Shown here one piece after another: positions 1 through 6,875 of a DNA stretch of 9,772 nucleotides. Numbering within the stretch: the first letter of the stretch is position 1; every line of letters starts with the position of its first letter. The position numbers and the translations under genes are program-made. The notes under the pieces are model-generated. The model was not told the DNA's origin and ran no database searches. It worked only from the letters and a program-made list of their open reading frames with translations. Source of the DNA: Gammaproteobacteria bacterium (GTDB taxonomy: Bacteria > Pseudomonadota > Gammaproteobacteria > DAOWEP01); NCBI GenBank assembly GCA_030638455.1, contig DAOWEP010000196.1:1-9772 (forward strand). The letters run 5' to 3'.

Positions 1-216
1 ATTGAAGGTCGTGTGCCTTATAAAGGACCAGTATTGAATATTGTTCATCAATTGCTGGGTGGAGTGCGTTCCAGTATGGGTTATACTGGTTGTAAAGATA
101 TTGAAGAAATGAGGACAAAACCGGAATTTGTCAGGGTAACCAGTGCAGGTATGCGGGAAAGTCATGTGCATGATGTTACGATTACAAAAGAAGCACCTAA
201 CTACAGAATAGATTAG
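1..216 (+). CDS. guaB: IMP dehydrogenase, C-terminal end (partial)
   Basis: The frame is open from the first base (IEGRVPYKGP...) and ends at TAG 214-216, giving the last 71 residues of inosine-5'-monophosphate dehydrogenase. The enzyme oxidises IMP to XMP with NAD+, the committed step of guanine nucleotide synthesis, in the cytoplasm. The visible stretch matches the end of the catalytic barrel: the EGRVPYKGP segment that follows the mobile flap, the LLGGVRSSMGYTGC helix, and the strongly conserved tail containing ESHVHDVTITKE and PNYR. In the family the ESH of this tail contributes to the monovalent-cation site of a neighbouring subunit. The GTG at 13 is an internal codon, not a start; the true start lies left of the window. 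guaA begins 8 bases after the stop, so the two form the usual guaBA operon, whose promoter is outside the window. Confidence 0.97.
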   Translation: MEGRVPYKGPVLNIVHQLLGGVRSSMGYTGCKDIEEMRTKPEFVRVTSAGMRESHVHDVTITKEAPNYRID

Positions 217-224
217 CAGTTGTT

Positions 225-1814
225 ATGAGTTCTGACACTAAGCACAATCTCCATAGCGATCGTATTCTGATTCTTGATTTCGGTTCCCAATACACGCAAT
301 TGATAGCCCGGCGCGTTCGCGAGGCGGGCGTATATTGCGAGATTCATGCCTACGATATTAAAGATTCAACCATTCATCAGTTTTGTCCAAAAGGGATTAT
401 TCTCTCCGGTGGGCCGGAGTCTGTTACGCTGGAGAAACCACCCAGAGCACCAAAGCTGGTTTTTGAATTAGATATACCGGTACTGGGCATCTGTTATGGA
501 ATGCAGACTATGGTGGAGCAGTTGGGAGGTGAGGTTGAACCATCCGGCCATCGTGAATTTGGATACGCGCAGGTGCGTGCCCGTGGCCATTCACGATTAT
601 TGAAAGATATTGAAGACCATACCAGCACGGAAGGTTATGGCTTGCTGGATGTATGGATGAGTCATGGTGATCGTGTCACAACATTGCCTGAAGGATTCAA
701 TGTTATAGCAAGTACAGATAGCGCGCCTTTGGCGGGTATGGCAGATGATGAACGTAGGTTTTATGGGTTGCAGTTTCACCCTGAGGTTACCCATACCCTT
801 CAGGGCGAACGTATAATCAACCGGTTTGTGCATGAACTATGTGGCTGTGATGCCTTATGGACACCGGGCAATATCGTTGAGGATAGTATTGAACAAATAC
901 AGAAGCAGGTAGGGCAGGGCAAGGTTTTGCTTGGCTTGTCTGGTGGTGTGGATTCATCGGTAGTCGCAGGCATGTTACATAGAGCCATAGGCGACCAGTT
1001 GACGTGCGTATTTGTAGATAACGGCCTGTTGCGGCTTAATGAAGGCGACCAGGTGATGGCCACATTTGCAGAGCACATGGGCGTTCATGTAATTCGAGTG
1101 GATGCAGAGCATCGTTTCTTGTCAGCCCTTAAGGGGGTTGCAGACCCGGAACGTAAAAGAAAGATTATTGGTAACCTGTTTATAGAAATATTTGAGGAAG
1201 AGGCGAACAAACTTGAAGATGTAAAATGGCTGGCTCAAGGCACTATCTATCCGGATGTTATTGAGTCTGCCGGTGCAAAGAGTGGCAAGGCCCACGTAAT
1301 CAAGTCCCACCATAACGTAGGTGGGTTGCCTGAAAATATGAAGTTAAAGTTGGTGGAGCCGCTGCGTGAGTTGTTTAAGGATGAAGTTCGCAAGATTGGT
1401 CTGGAGCTCGGTTTGCCATATGATATGATTTACCGCCACCCTTTTCCTGGCCCCGGTCTTGGTGTTCGTATCCTCGGTGAAGTGAGAAAAGAATATGCAG
1501 ATATTCTGCGTGAGGCAGATGCTATTTATATTGAAGAATTACATAACCATGACTACTACGACAAGATAAGCCAGGCGTTTGCCGTGTTCCTACCAGTTCG
1601 TTCGGTGGGTGTGATGGGGGATGGCCGCAGGTATGATTATGTGGTTGCAATTCGTGCAGTAGAAACAATAGATTTTATGACAGCACGCTGGGCGCATTTA
1701 CCCTATGAATTGCTGGATGTGATATCACGTCGAATCATCAATGAGGTAGAAGGGATTTCACGAGTGGCTTATGATATTTCAGGGAAGCCACCTGCCACGA
1801 TTGAGTGGGAATAA
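225..1814 (+). CDS. guaA: GMP synthase [glutamine-hydrolysing]
   Basis: Cytoplasmic enzyme of 529 residues that converts XMP to GMP using ATP and ammonia taken from glutamine. Residues about 13-205 are the class I glutamine amidotransferase domain: RILILDFGSQYTQL at the start, nucleophile C90 in GICYGMQ, and the H185/E187 pair in LQFHPEV. Residues about 213-405 are the ATP-pyrophosphatase domain with the P-loop SGGVDSS (239-245). The remainder is the dimerisation and XMP-binding domain (HPFPGPGLGVRILGE, about 405-419), ending with the typical KPPATIEWE. Length and residue spacing match E. coli GuaA (525 residues, C86/H181/E183) with a 4-residue longer N-terminus. The ATG at 225 has only a weak Shine-Dalgarno match, but its position just after guaB and the alignment support it. 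It is probably expressed by read-through from guaB. Confidence 0.98.
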   Translation: MSSDTKHNLHSDRILILDFGSQYTQLIARRVREAGVYCEIHAYDIKDSTIHQFCPKGIILSGGPESVTLEKPPRAPKLVFELDIPVLGICYGMQTMVEQLGGEVEPSGHREFGYAQVRARGHSRLLKDIEDHTSTEGYGLLDVWMSHGDRVTTLPEGFNVIASTDSAPLAGMADDERRFYGLQFHPEVTHTLQGERIINRFVHELCGCDALWTPGNIVEDSIEQIQKQVGQGKVLLGLSGGVDSSVVAGMLHRAIGDQLTCVFVDNGLLRLNEGDQVMATFAEHMGVHVIRVDAEHRFLSALKGVADPERKRKIIGNLFIEIFEEEANKLEDVKWLAQGTIYPDVIESAGAKSGKAHVIKSHHNVGGLPENMKLKLVEPLRELFKDEVRKIGLELGLPYDMIYRHPFPGPGLGVRILGEVRKEYADILREADAIYIEELHNHDYYDKISQAFAVFLPVRSVGVMGDGRRYDYVVAIRAVETIDFMTARWAHLPYELLDVISRRIINEVEGISRVAYDISGKPPATIEWE

Positions 1815-1870
1815 AGATTTTCTTTTCCCTGATATTTTTCAAGTTCTTTTCACGATAAGGGTGTTGGTCT

Positions 1871-1883
1871 CACTGTTTCAGTG
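1871..1883 (+). repeat. short hairpin between guaA and tadA
   Basis: CACTG (1871-1875) and CAGTG (1879-1883) form a perfect 5-bp stem with a TTT loop in the 102-base gap after guaA. No run of T follows, so it is not a standard intrinsic terminator. It may be a weak transcript structure or chance. I saw no other clear signal in this gap. Confidence 0.2.
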
Positions 1884-1916
1884 TTCATGTAAGCGAAGAG
1901 CATAGAACTTTTTGAT

Positions 1917-2372
1917 ATGGAATATAGTGACGAATACTGGATGCAAAGGGCACTGGAACTCGCAAAAAAAGCAGAGGCCCAGGGAGAGGTCCCAGTAGGA
2001 TCTGTACTGATAAAGGATGATCAGGTGATAGGGGAGGGATGGAATCATCCTGTTTCTGCGAATGATCCAACAGCGCATGCAGAGATTTCAGCCATGCGTG
2101 CAGCGTCTGATAAACTTCAAAACTACAGATTACCAGGTACAACACTTTACGTAACGCTTGAGCCTTGCACCATGTGTGTAGGCGCAATGATCCATGCCCG
2201 AATAGAGCGACTGGTTTTTGGTGCATATGAACCAAAAACCGGGGCAGTAACCAGTGTATTCGATATCCTCCAGTCACCTGAGCATAATCACTGTGTTAAC
2301 TTTCAGGGTGGCGTGCTGAAAAATGAATGCGCTGGTTTATTAAAAGAATTTTTTCAGGCAAGGCGCAATTGA
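1917..2372 (+). CDS. tadA: tRNA-specific adenosine-34 deaminase
   Basis: Zinc enzyme of 151 residues that deaminates adenosine to inosine at the wobble position of tRNA-Arg(ACG), an essential step in decoding CGN arginine codons. The cytidine/deoxycytidylate deaminase fold is clear. HAE at 54-56 supplies the zinc ligand H54 and the proton shuttle E56, and PCTMC at 84-88 supplies zinc ligands C84 and C87. The stretches QNYRL, LYVTLEP, GAMIHARI and VFGAYEPKTGA align with E. coli TadA (H57, E59, C87, C90). An in-frame TAA at 1890-1892 leaves ATG 1917 as the only reasonable start. The Shine-Dalgarno match is weak. The gene follows guaA by 102 bases and converges on the diguanylate cyclase gene with 5 bases between the two stop codons. 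Confidence 0.96.
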   Translation: MEYSDEYWMQRALELAKKAEAQGEVPVGSVLIKDDQVIGEGWNHPVSANDPTAHAEISAMRAASDKLQNYRLPGTTLYVTLEPCTMCVGAMIHARIERLVFGAYEPKTGAVTSVFDILQSPEHNHCVNFQGGVLKNECAGLLKEFFQARRN

Positions 2373-2377
2373 TCGGC

Positions 2378-3682
2378 TTATTCAGGTGCGGGGTAAACCT
2401 GGTTGCGACCGGATTTTTTTGCCAGGTACATGGCCTTGTCAGCCTTATCAAGTACTTCATGCTGGGTTTTGCCATCTTCTGGATAGCCTGCCACACCAAG
2501 GCTCGCAGTTAGTCTGATCTTCTGCTCATCCAATAATTCGAAATCATAACGCTCAATATCTTTTCTTATCCTTTCAGCAATATGTATGGCTTTTTGTTTT
2601 ATAGTTTCAGGGAAAATTATAACAATTTCCTCGCCACCATAACGGGATGCAATGTCGATCGGGCGTAGGCCTTTACGTATAAGCAGAGATGTTGTTTGTA
2701 AGACATTGTCACCTGCCGCATGTCCATAGGTGTCATTTATTTTCTTGAAATGATCAATGTCTATAAATACCAGTGAGCAGGGCCTGTTGGTACGTTCTGC
2801 ACGAGCAAACTCCCGCTCCAGTTGATTGTTGAATTCCCGCTTGTTCCAGAGCCCGGTCAGTTCATCCGTAATGGACATTTCTTTCAGACGTTTTTGGTGA
2901 TCCATCAGGATATTCGCCATATTATTGAATGTGGTGGCGAGCTGACCCAGTTCGTCATCAGACTGGTGTGCAATGCGATGATCAAGGTTTCCTTTACTGA
3001 ACTGTTCGGCTCCTTCTCTTAGCTCTATTATAGGGTTAAGGATATTTCGGTTCAGAAGGATGCTGAGAACAATAACCATAACGATAGCGATTCCAAGAAG
3101 AGAAACGATAAGAAAGGGCGTGGCTGCAGAAAGTTTTTGTATATTTGAGGATTCGTGTTTCATTTCGTTGATCAGGATGTCATGTACCCGGTTCAGGTTG
3201 TTGGCAGCGTCCAGAATAAGTTGGTCCATTTTTTCCATGAGCTGAACGGTATCTTCATTTATTTGTTCCCTTGGGTTTGGGATAATCAGAATTGTCTTAC
3301 CAATGTCGTTTGCCTTTCCCCATAATCTGTAAACATCCCTGATTATGTCTGTAGTTACACGATTGTGTGACTGTATGGTTAACAGTTCTTCAAATCTCGT
3401 TTCAATACGCTGCCCTATTTCTAGAAATTCTTTCTGTTCATATGGTTTACCATGAATGAGATAATCATTGGCTGGCATTACAGCCTGTAGTAGCAGATTT
3501 TGCAGGTTTGCTATCTTTGTCTCTTCTGTTGTAGTAAGAATAAAATGGGGCAGAGTTTCGACAGATCTTTGTATTATGATGTAGCTGCCAATTGCCAGGA
3601 AGACCAGAGGTATGAGCATGACAATCATACTGAAGGTCAATTTTGACTTAATGGATTTCCTGATAGGAGGCTTTGGGTTCAT
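2378..3682 (-). CDS. membrane diguanylate cyclase (HAMP-GGDEF)
   Basis: A 434-residue inner-membrane protein predicted to make cyclic di-GMP from two GTP. Order of parts: short basic N-terminus; membrane segment 1 (about 17-38); periplasmic region of about 150 residues, mostly helical by eye and possibly a four-helix sensor bundle (39-187); membrane segment 2 (about 188-210); HAMP linker (about 211-263, with NPIIELREGAEQFSKGNL); GGDEF domain (about 270-431). The catalytic domain looks intact: DELTGLWNKREF, FIDIDHFKKINDTYGH (306-321), signature GGEEI (349-353) and ASLGVA. RPID at 340-343 lies five residues before the signature, as the product-inhibition I-site does in PleD. No EAL domain is present. 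ATG 3682 is preceded at once by an in-frame TAA and has no good Shine-Dalgarno. The gene starts 41 bases after mltF on the same strand with no terminator between them, so co-transcription is likely. The signal it senses is unknown. Confidence 0.93.
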   Translation of the reverse strand: MNPKPPIRKSIKSKLTFSMIVMLIPLVFLAIGSYIIIQRSVETLPHFILTTTEETKIANLQNLLLQAVMPANDYLIHGKPYEQKEFLEIGQRIETRFEELLTIQSHNRVTTDIIRDVYRLWGKANDIGKTILIIPNPREQINEDTVQLMEKMDQLILDAANNLNRVHDILINEMKHESSNIQKLSAATPFLIVSLLGIAIVMVIVLSILLNRNILNPIIELREGAEQFSKGNLDHRIAHQSDDELGQLATTFNNMANILMDHQKRLKEMSITDELTGLWNKREFNNQLEREFARAERTNRPCSLVFIDIDHFKKINDTYGHAAGDNVLQTTSLLIRKGLRPIDIASRYGGEEIVIIFPETIKQKAIHIAERIRKDIERYDFELLDEQKIRLTASLGVAGYPEDGKTQHEVLDKADKAMYLAKKSGRNQVYPAPE

Positions 3683-3723
3683 TTAGCTAGACCATGTCAT
3701 ATGGTGTTTTTGTTGTATATACT

Positions 3724-5130
3724 TTATAGAACAGGAGAGTCAATAGCAGGTGTTTTGATTTCTTTGGGTGAGCTTATATCCTTTTGCTCCTGGTTATCGT
3801 GCCACACCAGGAGATCGTAATAACCTCTTATATTTTCAACATACTTCACGGGTTCTCTTCCTCTTGCATATCCATGTTTGGTTTTCTTATACCATTTTTT
3901 CCGGCTAAGCAGTGGCAGGGACTTTTTAACGTCCACCCATTTGTCCGGGTCGCCCTTGCGTTTCTGTGTAATCTTTCGGGCATCTTCAACATGTCCATAT
4001 CCTACATTATAGGCCGCAAGAGCCATCCAGAGTCGGTCTGGCATTTGAATACGTCTCGGTATTCTGTTTACCATTGATTTGATGTAGCGTGCGCCACCCA
4101 GAATACTTTGAACCGGGTCGAGCCTGTTTTTGATCTTGAGTTGCCTGGCGGTGTTAAGTGTTAGCATCATAATGCCTCTTACACCTGTTGGAGATTTTGC
4201 TCTGGGTTTCCAGTGTGATTCCTGGTAACCAATAGCCGCAAGCAACCGCCAGTCCAGGTCGCTTTCTTTTCCCGCACGTCTAAAAACCTTTTGGTAAGTG
4301 GGCAGTCTTGTTTTTACATGACGAAGAAATAACTGTGTACCTACAAAATTTAATGCGTCAATGTGGCTGTAATATTTTTCAATTAATTGATCAAGTTCAC
4401 CGTTTTCTTTCAGTTTGTTAAAAAACTCAACAGCCATATTATACAGGCTTTGATCAGTTGAAATAGGGAATGCCCATGCAAGTGACTCAGGCTCGCTGAT
4501 ATCGAAAGCTACACGTAGGTCCTTATGAAATCGCTGATTCAGAGATAATTCACTTGAATCTGCAATAGTGAAGTCAATCACCTGCTCGGACACCAGGCTT
4601 AATAATTGTTCACTTTCCAGTTCTTCGTTCTCGATCCAGCTCAATTCGGAAAAGTCTTCTTTTAGTTCCTTCAGGCGCTCAACATGGCTGCTTCCTGCAA
4701 TTACTTCCAGTTGTCTGTCCCCTATATCCTCAATGCTTCGTGGCCGCTTATTAATACCCATGCGGTATACAAGTTTTTGTGTTATCTCCTGGTAGGGAGG
4801 GGCGAACTTCACTGCTTGCTTTCGTAGGTCGGTAATCGTAAGGCCGGCTGCGGCAAGGTGAGCATCACCATTGACAATCATCGGGATAATCTGATTAAAA
4901 CTTTCCGGAATTATGATCTTGAGCTTTACATCAAGCTCATTGGCAAAACGGCTTATAAGGTCATATTCCAGGCCAGTGTAGCCTTCAGGCCCAAGATAAT
5001 AGGTTGTCGGGCTATTGCGGGTAATGACCACAAGTTCACCCTGCTTTTTTACCCGCTCCAGCATAGTAGTTGGTTTGTTGTTACAACTGCCTAACAGGCC
5101 GACAAACAGGATCACTAACAGAATGCGCAA
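3724..5130 (-). CDS. mltF: membrane-bound lytic murein transglycosylase F
   Basis: Lipoprotein that cleaves the MurNAc-GlcNAc bond of peptidoglycan to leave 1,6-anhydro ends, acting in the periplasm and normally anchored to the outer membrane. Numbered from the TTG at 5130 (468 residues): signal peptide with lipobox LGSC (lipidated C16); family 3 solute-binding-like domain about 25-255 (ELVVITRNSP, GYTGLEYDLISRFA, AAAGLTIT); SLT domain about 277-440 with catalytic E304 in AAIGYQESHW, the GIMM stretch (319-322) and AAYNVGYGH (372-380). E. coli MltF is longer (518 residues) but has the same two-domain plan. Start choice: a TTG at 5142 is in frame, but GGAG (5140-5137) sits 6 bases before the TTG at 5130, which also gives a compact lipoprotein signal. 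There is no in-frame ATG upstream before a stop at 5200-5202. It is divergent from sdaA and probably leads an operon with the diguanylate cyclase gene. Confidence 0.93.
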   Translation of the reverse strand: MRILLVILFVGLLGSCNNKPTTMLERVKKQGELVVITRNSPTTYYLGPEGYTGLEYDLISRFANELDVKLKIIIPESFNQIIPMIVNGDAHLAAAGLTITDLRKQAVKFAPPYQEITQKLVYRMGINKRPRSIEDIGDRQLEVIAGSSHVERLKELKEDFSELSWIENEELESEQLLSLVSEQVIDFTIADSSELSLNQRFHKDLRVAFDISEPESLAWAFPISTDQSLYNMAVEFFNKLKENGELDQLIEKYYSHIDALNFVGTQLFLRHVKTRLPTYQKVFRRAGKESDLDWRLLAAIGYQESHWKPRAKSPTGVRGIMMLTLNTARQLKIKNRLDPVQSILGGARYIKSMVNRIPRRIQMPDRLWMALAAYNVGYGHVEDARKITQKRKGDPDKWVDVKKSLPLLSRKKWYKKTKHGYARGREPVKYVENIRGYYDLLVWHDNQEQKDISSPKEIKTPAIDSPVL

Positions 5131-5286
5131 GACTTGCTCCAAGGTAATATTCTTATTATTAACTATAGCGGATTGGATAGAAAAATATTGACCATTATTT
5201 TAATGGGACATCACATATATTTCTGATTATTATGAATATAATTGATATATTATACAAAATATAGACAAGCTTATCTGAATAATACA
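5131..5286. promoter_or_regulatory. AT-rich divergent promoter region, mltF/sdaA
   Basis: This 156-base, strongly AT-rich stretch between two divergent genes must hold both promoters. For sdaA, a perfect TATAAT lies at 5237-5242, about 45 bases before the ATG, but no good -35 hexamer sits 17 bases upstream of it. That TATAAT is also the left arm of an 18-bp dyad, TATAAT-TGATAT-ATTATA (5237-5254), which could be an operator or a chance of base composition. A separate TTGACC (5188-5193) lacks a matching -10. For mltF, TATAGT on the - strand (5167-5162) is a weak -10 candidate. None of these is firm. Confidence 0.4.
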
Positions 5287-6663
5287 ATGGCAATCAGCGT
5301 TTTCGATATTTTCAAGATTGGTATAGGGCCATCCAGTTCACATACTGTTGGGCCTATGCGCGCAGCCTTGCGTTTTGCGCACGGGCTGGAGCAAGCAGGA
5401 TTATCGCCACAGGTAACACGAGTAAAGATTGAGTTATTTGGTTCGCTAGGTGCGACCGGCAAAGGGCACGGTTCGGACAAGGCCGTAATGCTGGGACTGG
5501 AAGGTGAAACACCAGAAGATGTTGACGTGTTGGCTATTCCCAAACGCATGTCGGATATTGCAGAACAGCAGCAACTGCACCTGAACGGTAAGCAGGATAT
5601 ACCGTTTGACCCATCTACTGATCTGATTTTTAATCGACGTAAAGCACTTCCGTTTCACCCCAATGGTATGCACTTTACTGCGTTGAATAGTTCAGATGAA
5701 ATTATGCAGGAAAATACCTACTACTCGGTGGGTGGCGGGTTTGTCGTTAATCCGGATGCAGAAGGAACAGATCGAATTATAGAAGACGATACCAGCCTAC
5801 CTTTTCCGTTTACTACAGCAGAGGAAATGCTGGCACATTGTAATGATCAGGGTTTCTCGATCAGTCAGGTCATGTTACAAAACGAGCTGGCATGGCGCAG
5901 CGAAACGGAGATTCGTGACGGCCTCTTGCATATATGGAAAACCATGCAGGATTGCGTAGATCGTGGTTGTAAAACAGAGGGTATTTTACCCGGGGGTCTA
6001 AAGGTAAAGCGCCGAGCGGCCAATATGTTTTACCAGTTGCAGCACGATGATACAAACCACAATGCGCCACTAGGTAAAATGGACTGGGTGAATCTTTTTG
6101 CCCTGGCTGTAAATGAAGAAAACGCAGCCGGTGGGCGGGTAGTGACTGCACCAACCAATGGTGCCGCAGGTATTATACCTGCGGTGTTGCACTACTACTG
6201 GCGTTTTGTGAATGGTGCAAATGAAGATGGTATTGTCCGCTTCCTGTTAACGGCAGGCGCAATCGCTATTCTCTATAAAGAAAATGCATCGATCTCCGGT
6301 GCCGAGGTCGGTTGTCAGGGAGAAGTGGGTTCTGCATGCTCCATGGCGGCAGGTGCATTGACCGAGGTATTGGGTGGAACACCCGCGCAGGTAGAAAATG
6401 CTGCAGAGATCGGCATGGAGCATAATCTTGGTCTGACCTGCGACCCGATTGGTGGCCTGGTGCAGGTACCCTGTATTGAGCGAAATGCAATGGGTTCAGT
6501 CAAAGCCATTAATGCAGCGAGTATGGCATTGCGTGGTGATGGTAGCCACTATGTGTCGCTGGACAAGGTCATCGCGACCATGCGCGAAACGGGTGCGGAT
6601 ATGAAGACAAAGTATAAGGAAACAGCACGTGGTGGCCTTGCTGTGAATGTGATCGAATGTTAA
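5287..6663 (+). CDS. sdaA: L-serine ammonia-lyase (L-serine dehydratase), iron-sulfur type
   Basis: Cytoplasmic [4Fe-4S] enzyme that deaminates L-serine to pyruvate and ammonia. It is a single chain with both parts of the family: the beta domain (about 1-155, beginning ISVFDIFKIGIGPSSSHTVGPM) and the alpha, catalytic domain (about 190-450, with ENAAGGRVVTAPTNGAAGI, SGAEVGCQGEVGSACSM and LTCDPIGGLVQVPCIERNA). Cluster ligands by family comparison are C343, C385 and C396. The chain ends NVIEC, so its last residue is C458. The characterised Legionella pneumophila enzyme, which I recall as the same length with the same cysteine numbers, uses its C-terminal cysteine as a tail-in-active-site inhibitor. 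The frame is open back to a TTG at 5242, but ATG 5287 gives the N-terminus expected from E. coli SdaA (MISLFDMFKVGIG...). No strong Shine-Dalgarno is seen. No partner gene is adjacent; it stands alone opposite mltF. Confidence 0.95.
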   Translation: MAISVFDIFKIGIGPSSSHTVGPMRAALRFAHGLEQAGLSPQVTRVKIELFGSLGATGKGHGSDKAVMLGLEGETPEDVDVLAIPKRMSDIAEQQQLHLNGKQDIPFDPSTDLIFNRRKALPFHPNGMHFTALNSSDEIMQENTYYSVGGGFVVNPDAEGTDRIIEDDTSLPFPFTTAEEMLAHCNDQGFSISQVMLQNELAWRSETEIRDGLLHIWKTMQDCVDRGCKTEGILPGGLKVKRRAANMFYQLQHDDTNHNAPLGKMDWVNLFALAVNEENAAGGRVVTAPTNGAAGIIPAVLHYYWRFVNGANEDGIVRFLLTAGAIAILYKENASISGAEVGCQGEVGSACSMAAGALTEVLGGTPAQVENAAEIGMEHNLGLTCDPIGGLVQVPCIERNAMGSVKAINAASMALRGDGSHYVSLDKVIATMRETGADMKTKYKETARGGLAVNVIEC

Positions 6664-6676
6664 GGATGAGCTGTTA

Positions 6677-6695
6677 ATCTATTCGGGTAATAGAT
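6677..6695. repeat. AT-rich hairpin after sdaA
   Basis: ATCTATT (6677-6683) and AATAGAT (6689-6695) form a perfect 7-bp stem around a CGGGT loop, 14 bases after the sdaA stop. It may help end the sdaA transcript. It lacks a T run on either side and its stem is weak, so it does not qualify as a standard intrinsic terminator. Confidence 0.3.
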
Positions 6696-6834
6696 GTCTC
6701 AAAACACCCTGGAACAGTCGTTCGCGAATTTCGCTTGATAGGCAAAAAACCAGCGTAAGCAGCCGTACACCTTCATTGTATCGAACTAGTTCCTTGGCCG
6801 TTCTTATAAAAAGGATTCGAAAAACAATATTCAT
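6679..6834 (-). CDS. possible small ORF, 51 residues, unknown
   Basis: Between sdaA and the exported-protein gene, the - strand reads ATG (6834) to TAG (6679) without interruption: MNIVFRILFIRTAKELVRYN, then a hydrophobic stretch (LLTLVF) and an amphipathic basic end (EIRERLFQGVLRHLLPE). An in-frame TAG lies 15 bases upstream of the ATG, so the frame cannot extend further. AAGG sits right against the start codon, too close for a normal Shine-Dalgarno. I do not recognise the sequence. It could be a small peptide, the remnant of a longer gene, or a chance open frame in a 212-base gap. The hydrophobic and charged patterning makes it slightly more protein-like than random. Confidence 0.25.
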   Translation of the reverse strand: MNIVFRILFIRTAKELVRYNEGVRLLTLVFCLSSEIRERLFQGVLRHLLPE

Positions 6835-6875
6835 CCTTGAGCATAGCTTCTACAGTATTTTTGACTTAATCCAGA

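Noticed and set aside
800..1313. Minus-strand open frames inside guaA
   Set aside because: guaA is unmistakable in the other strand. These frames have no recognisable motifs and are shadows of its codon pattern.
3691..3705. ACCAT-GTCAT-ATGGT followed by T-rich sequence as a terminator
   Set aside because: The T run lies on the + strand side, where no gene is being transcribed. On the - strand, where mltF would end, no T run follows and the stem is only 5 bp.
5242..5257. TTGATATATTATACAA as an FNR-type site
   Set aside because: Only the outer TTG and CAA match a dyad. The inner bases do not fit the consensus TTGAT-N4-ATCAA.
5242..5286. N-terminal extension of sdaA from the TTG at 5242
   Set aside because: The 15 extra residues (MIYYTKYRQAYLNNT) come from AT-rich promoter-like sequence, and the family begins at the ISVFDIFK segment just after ATG 5287.
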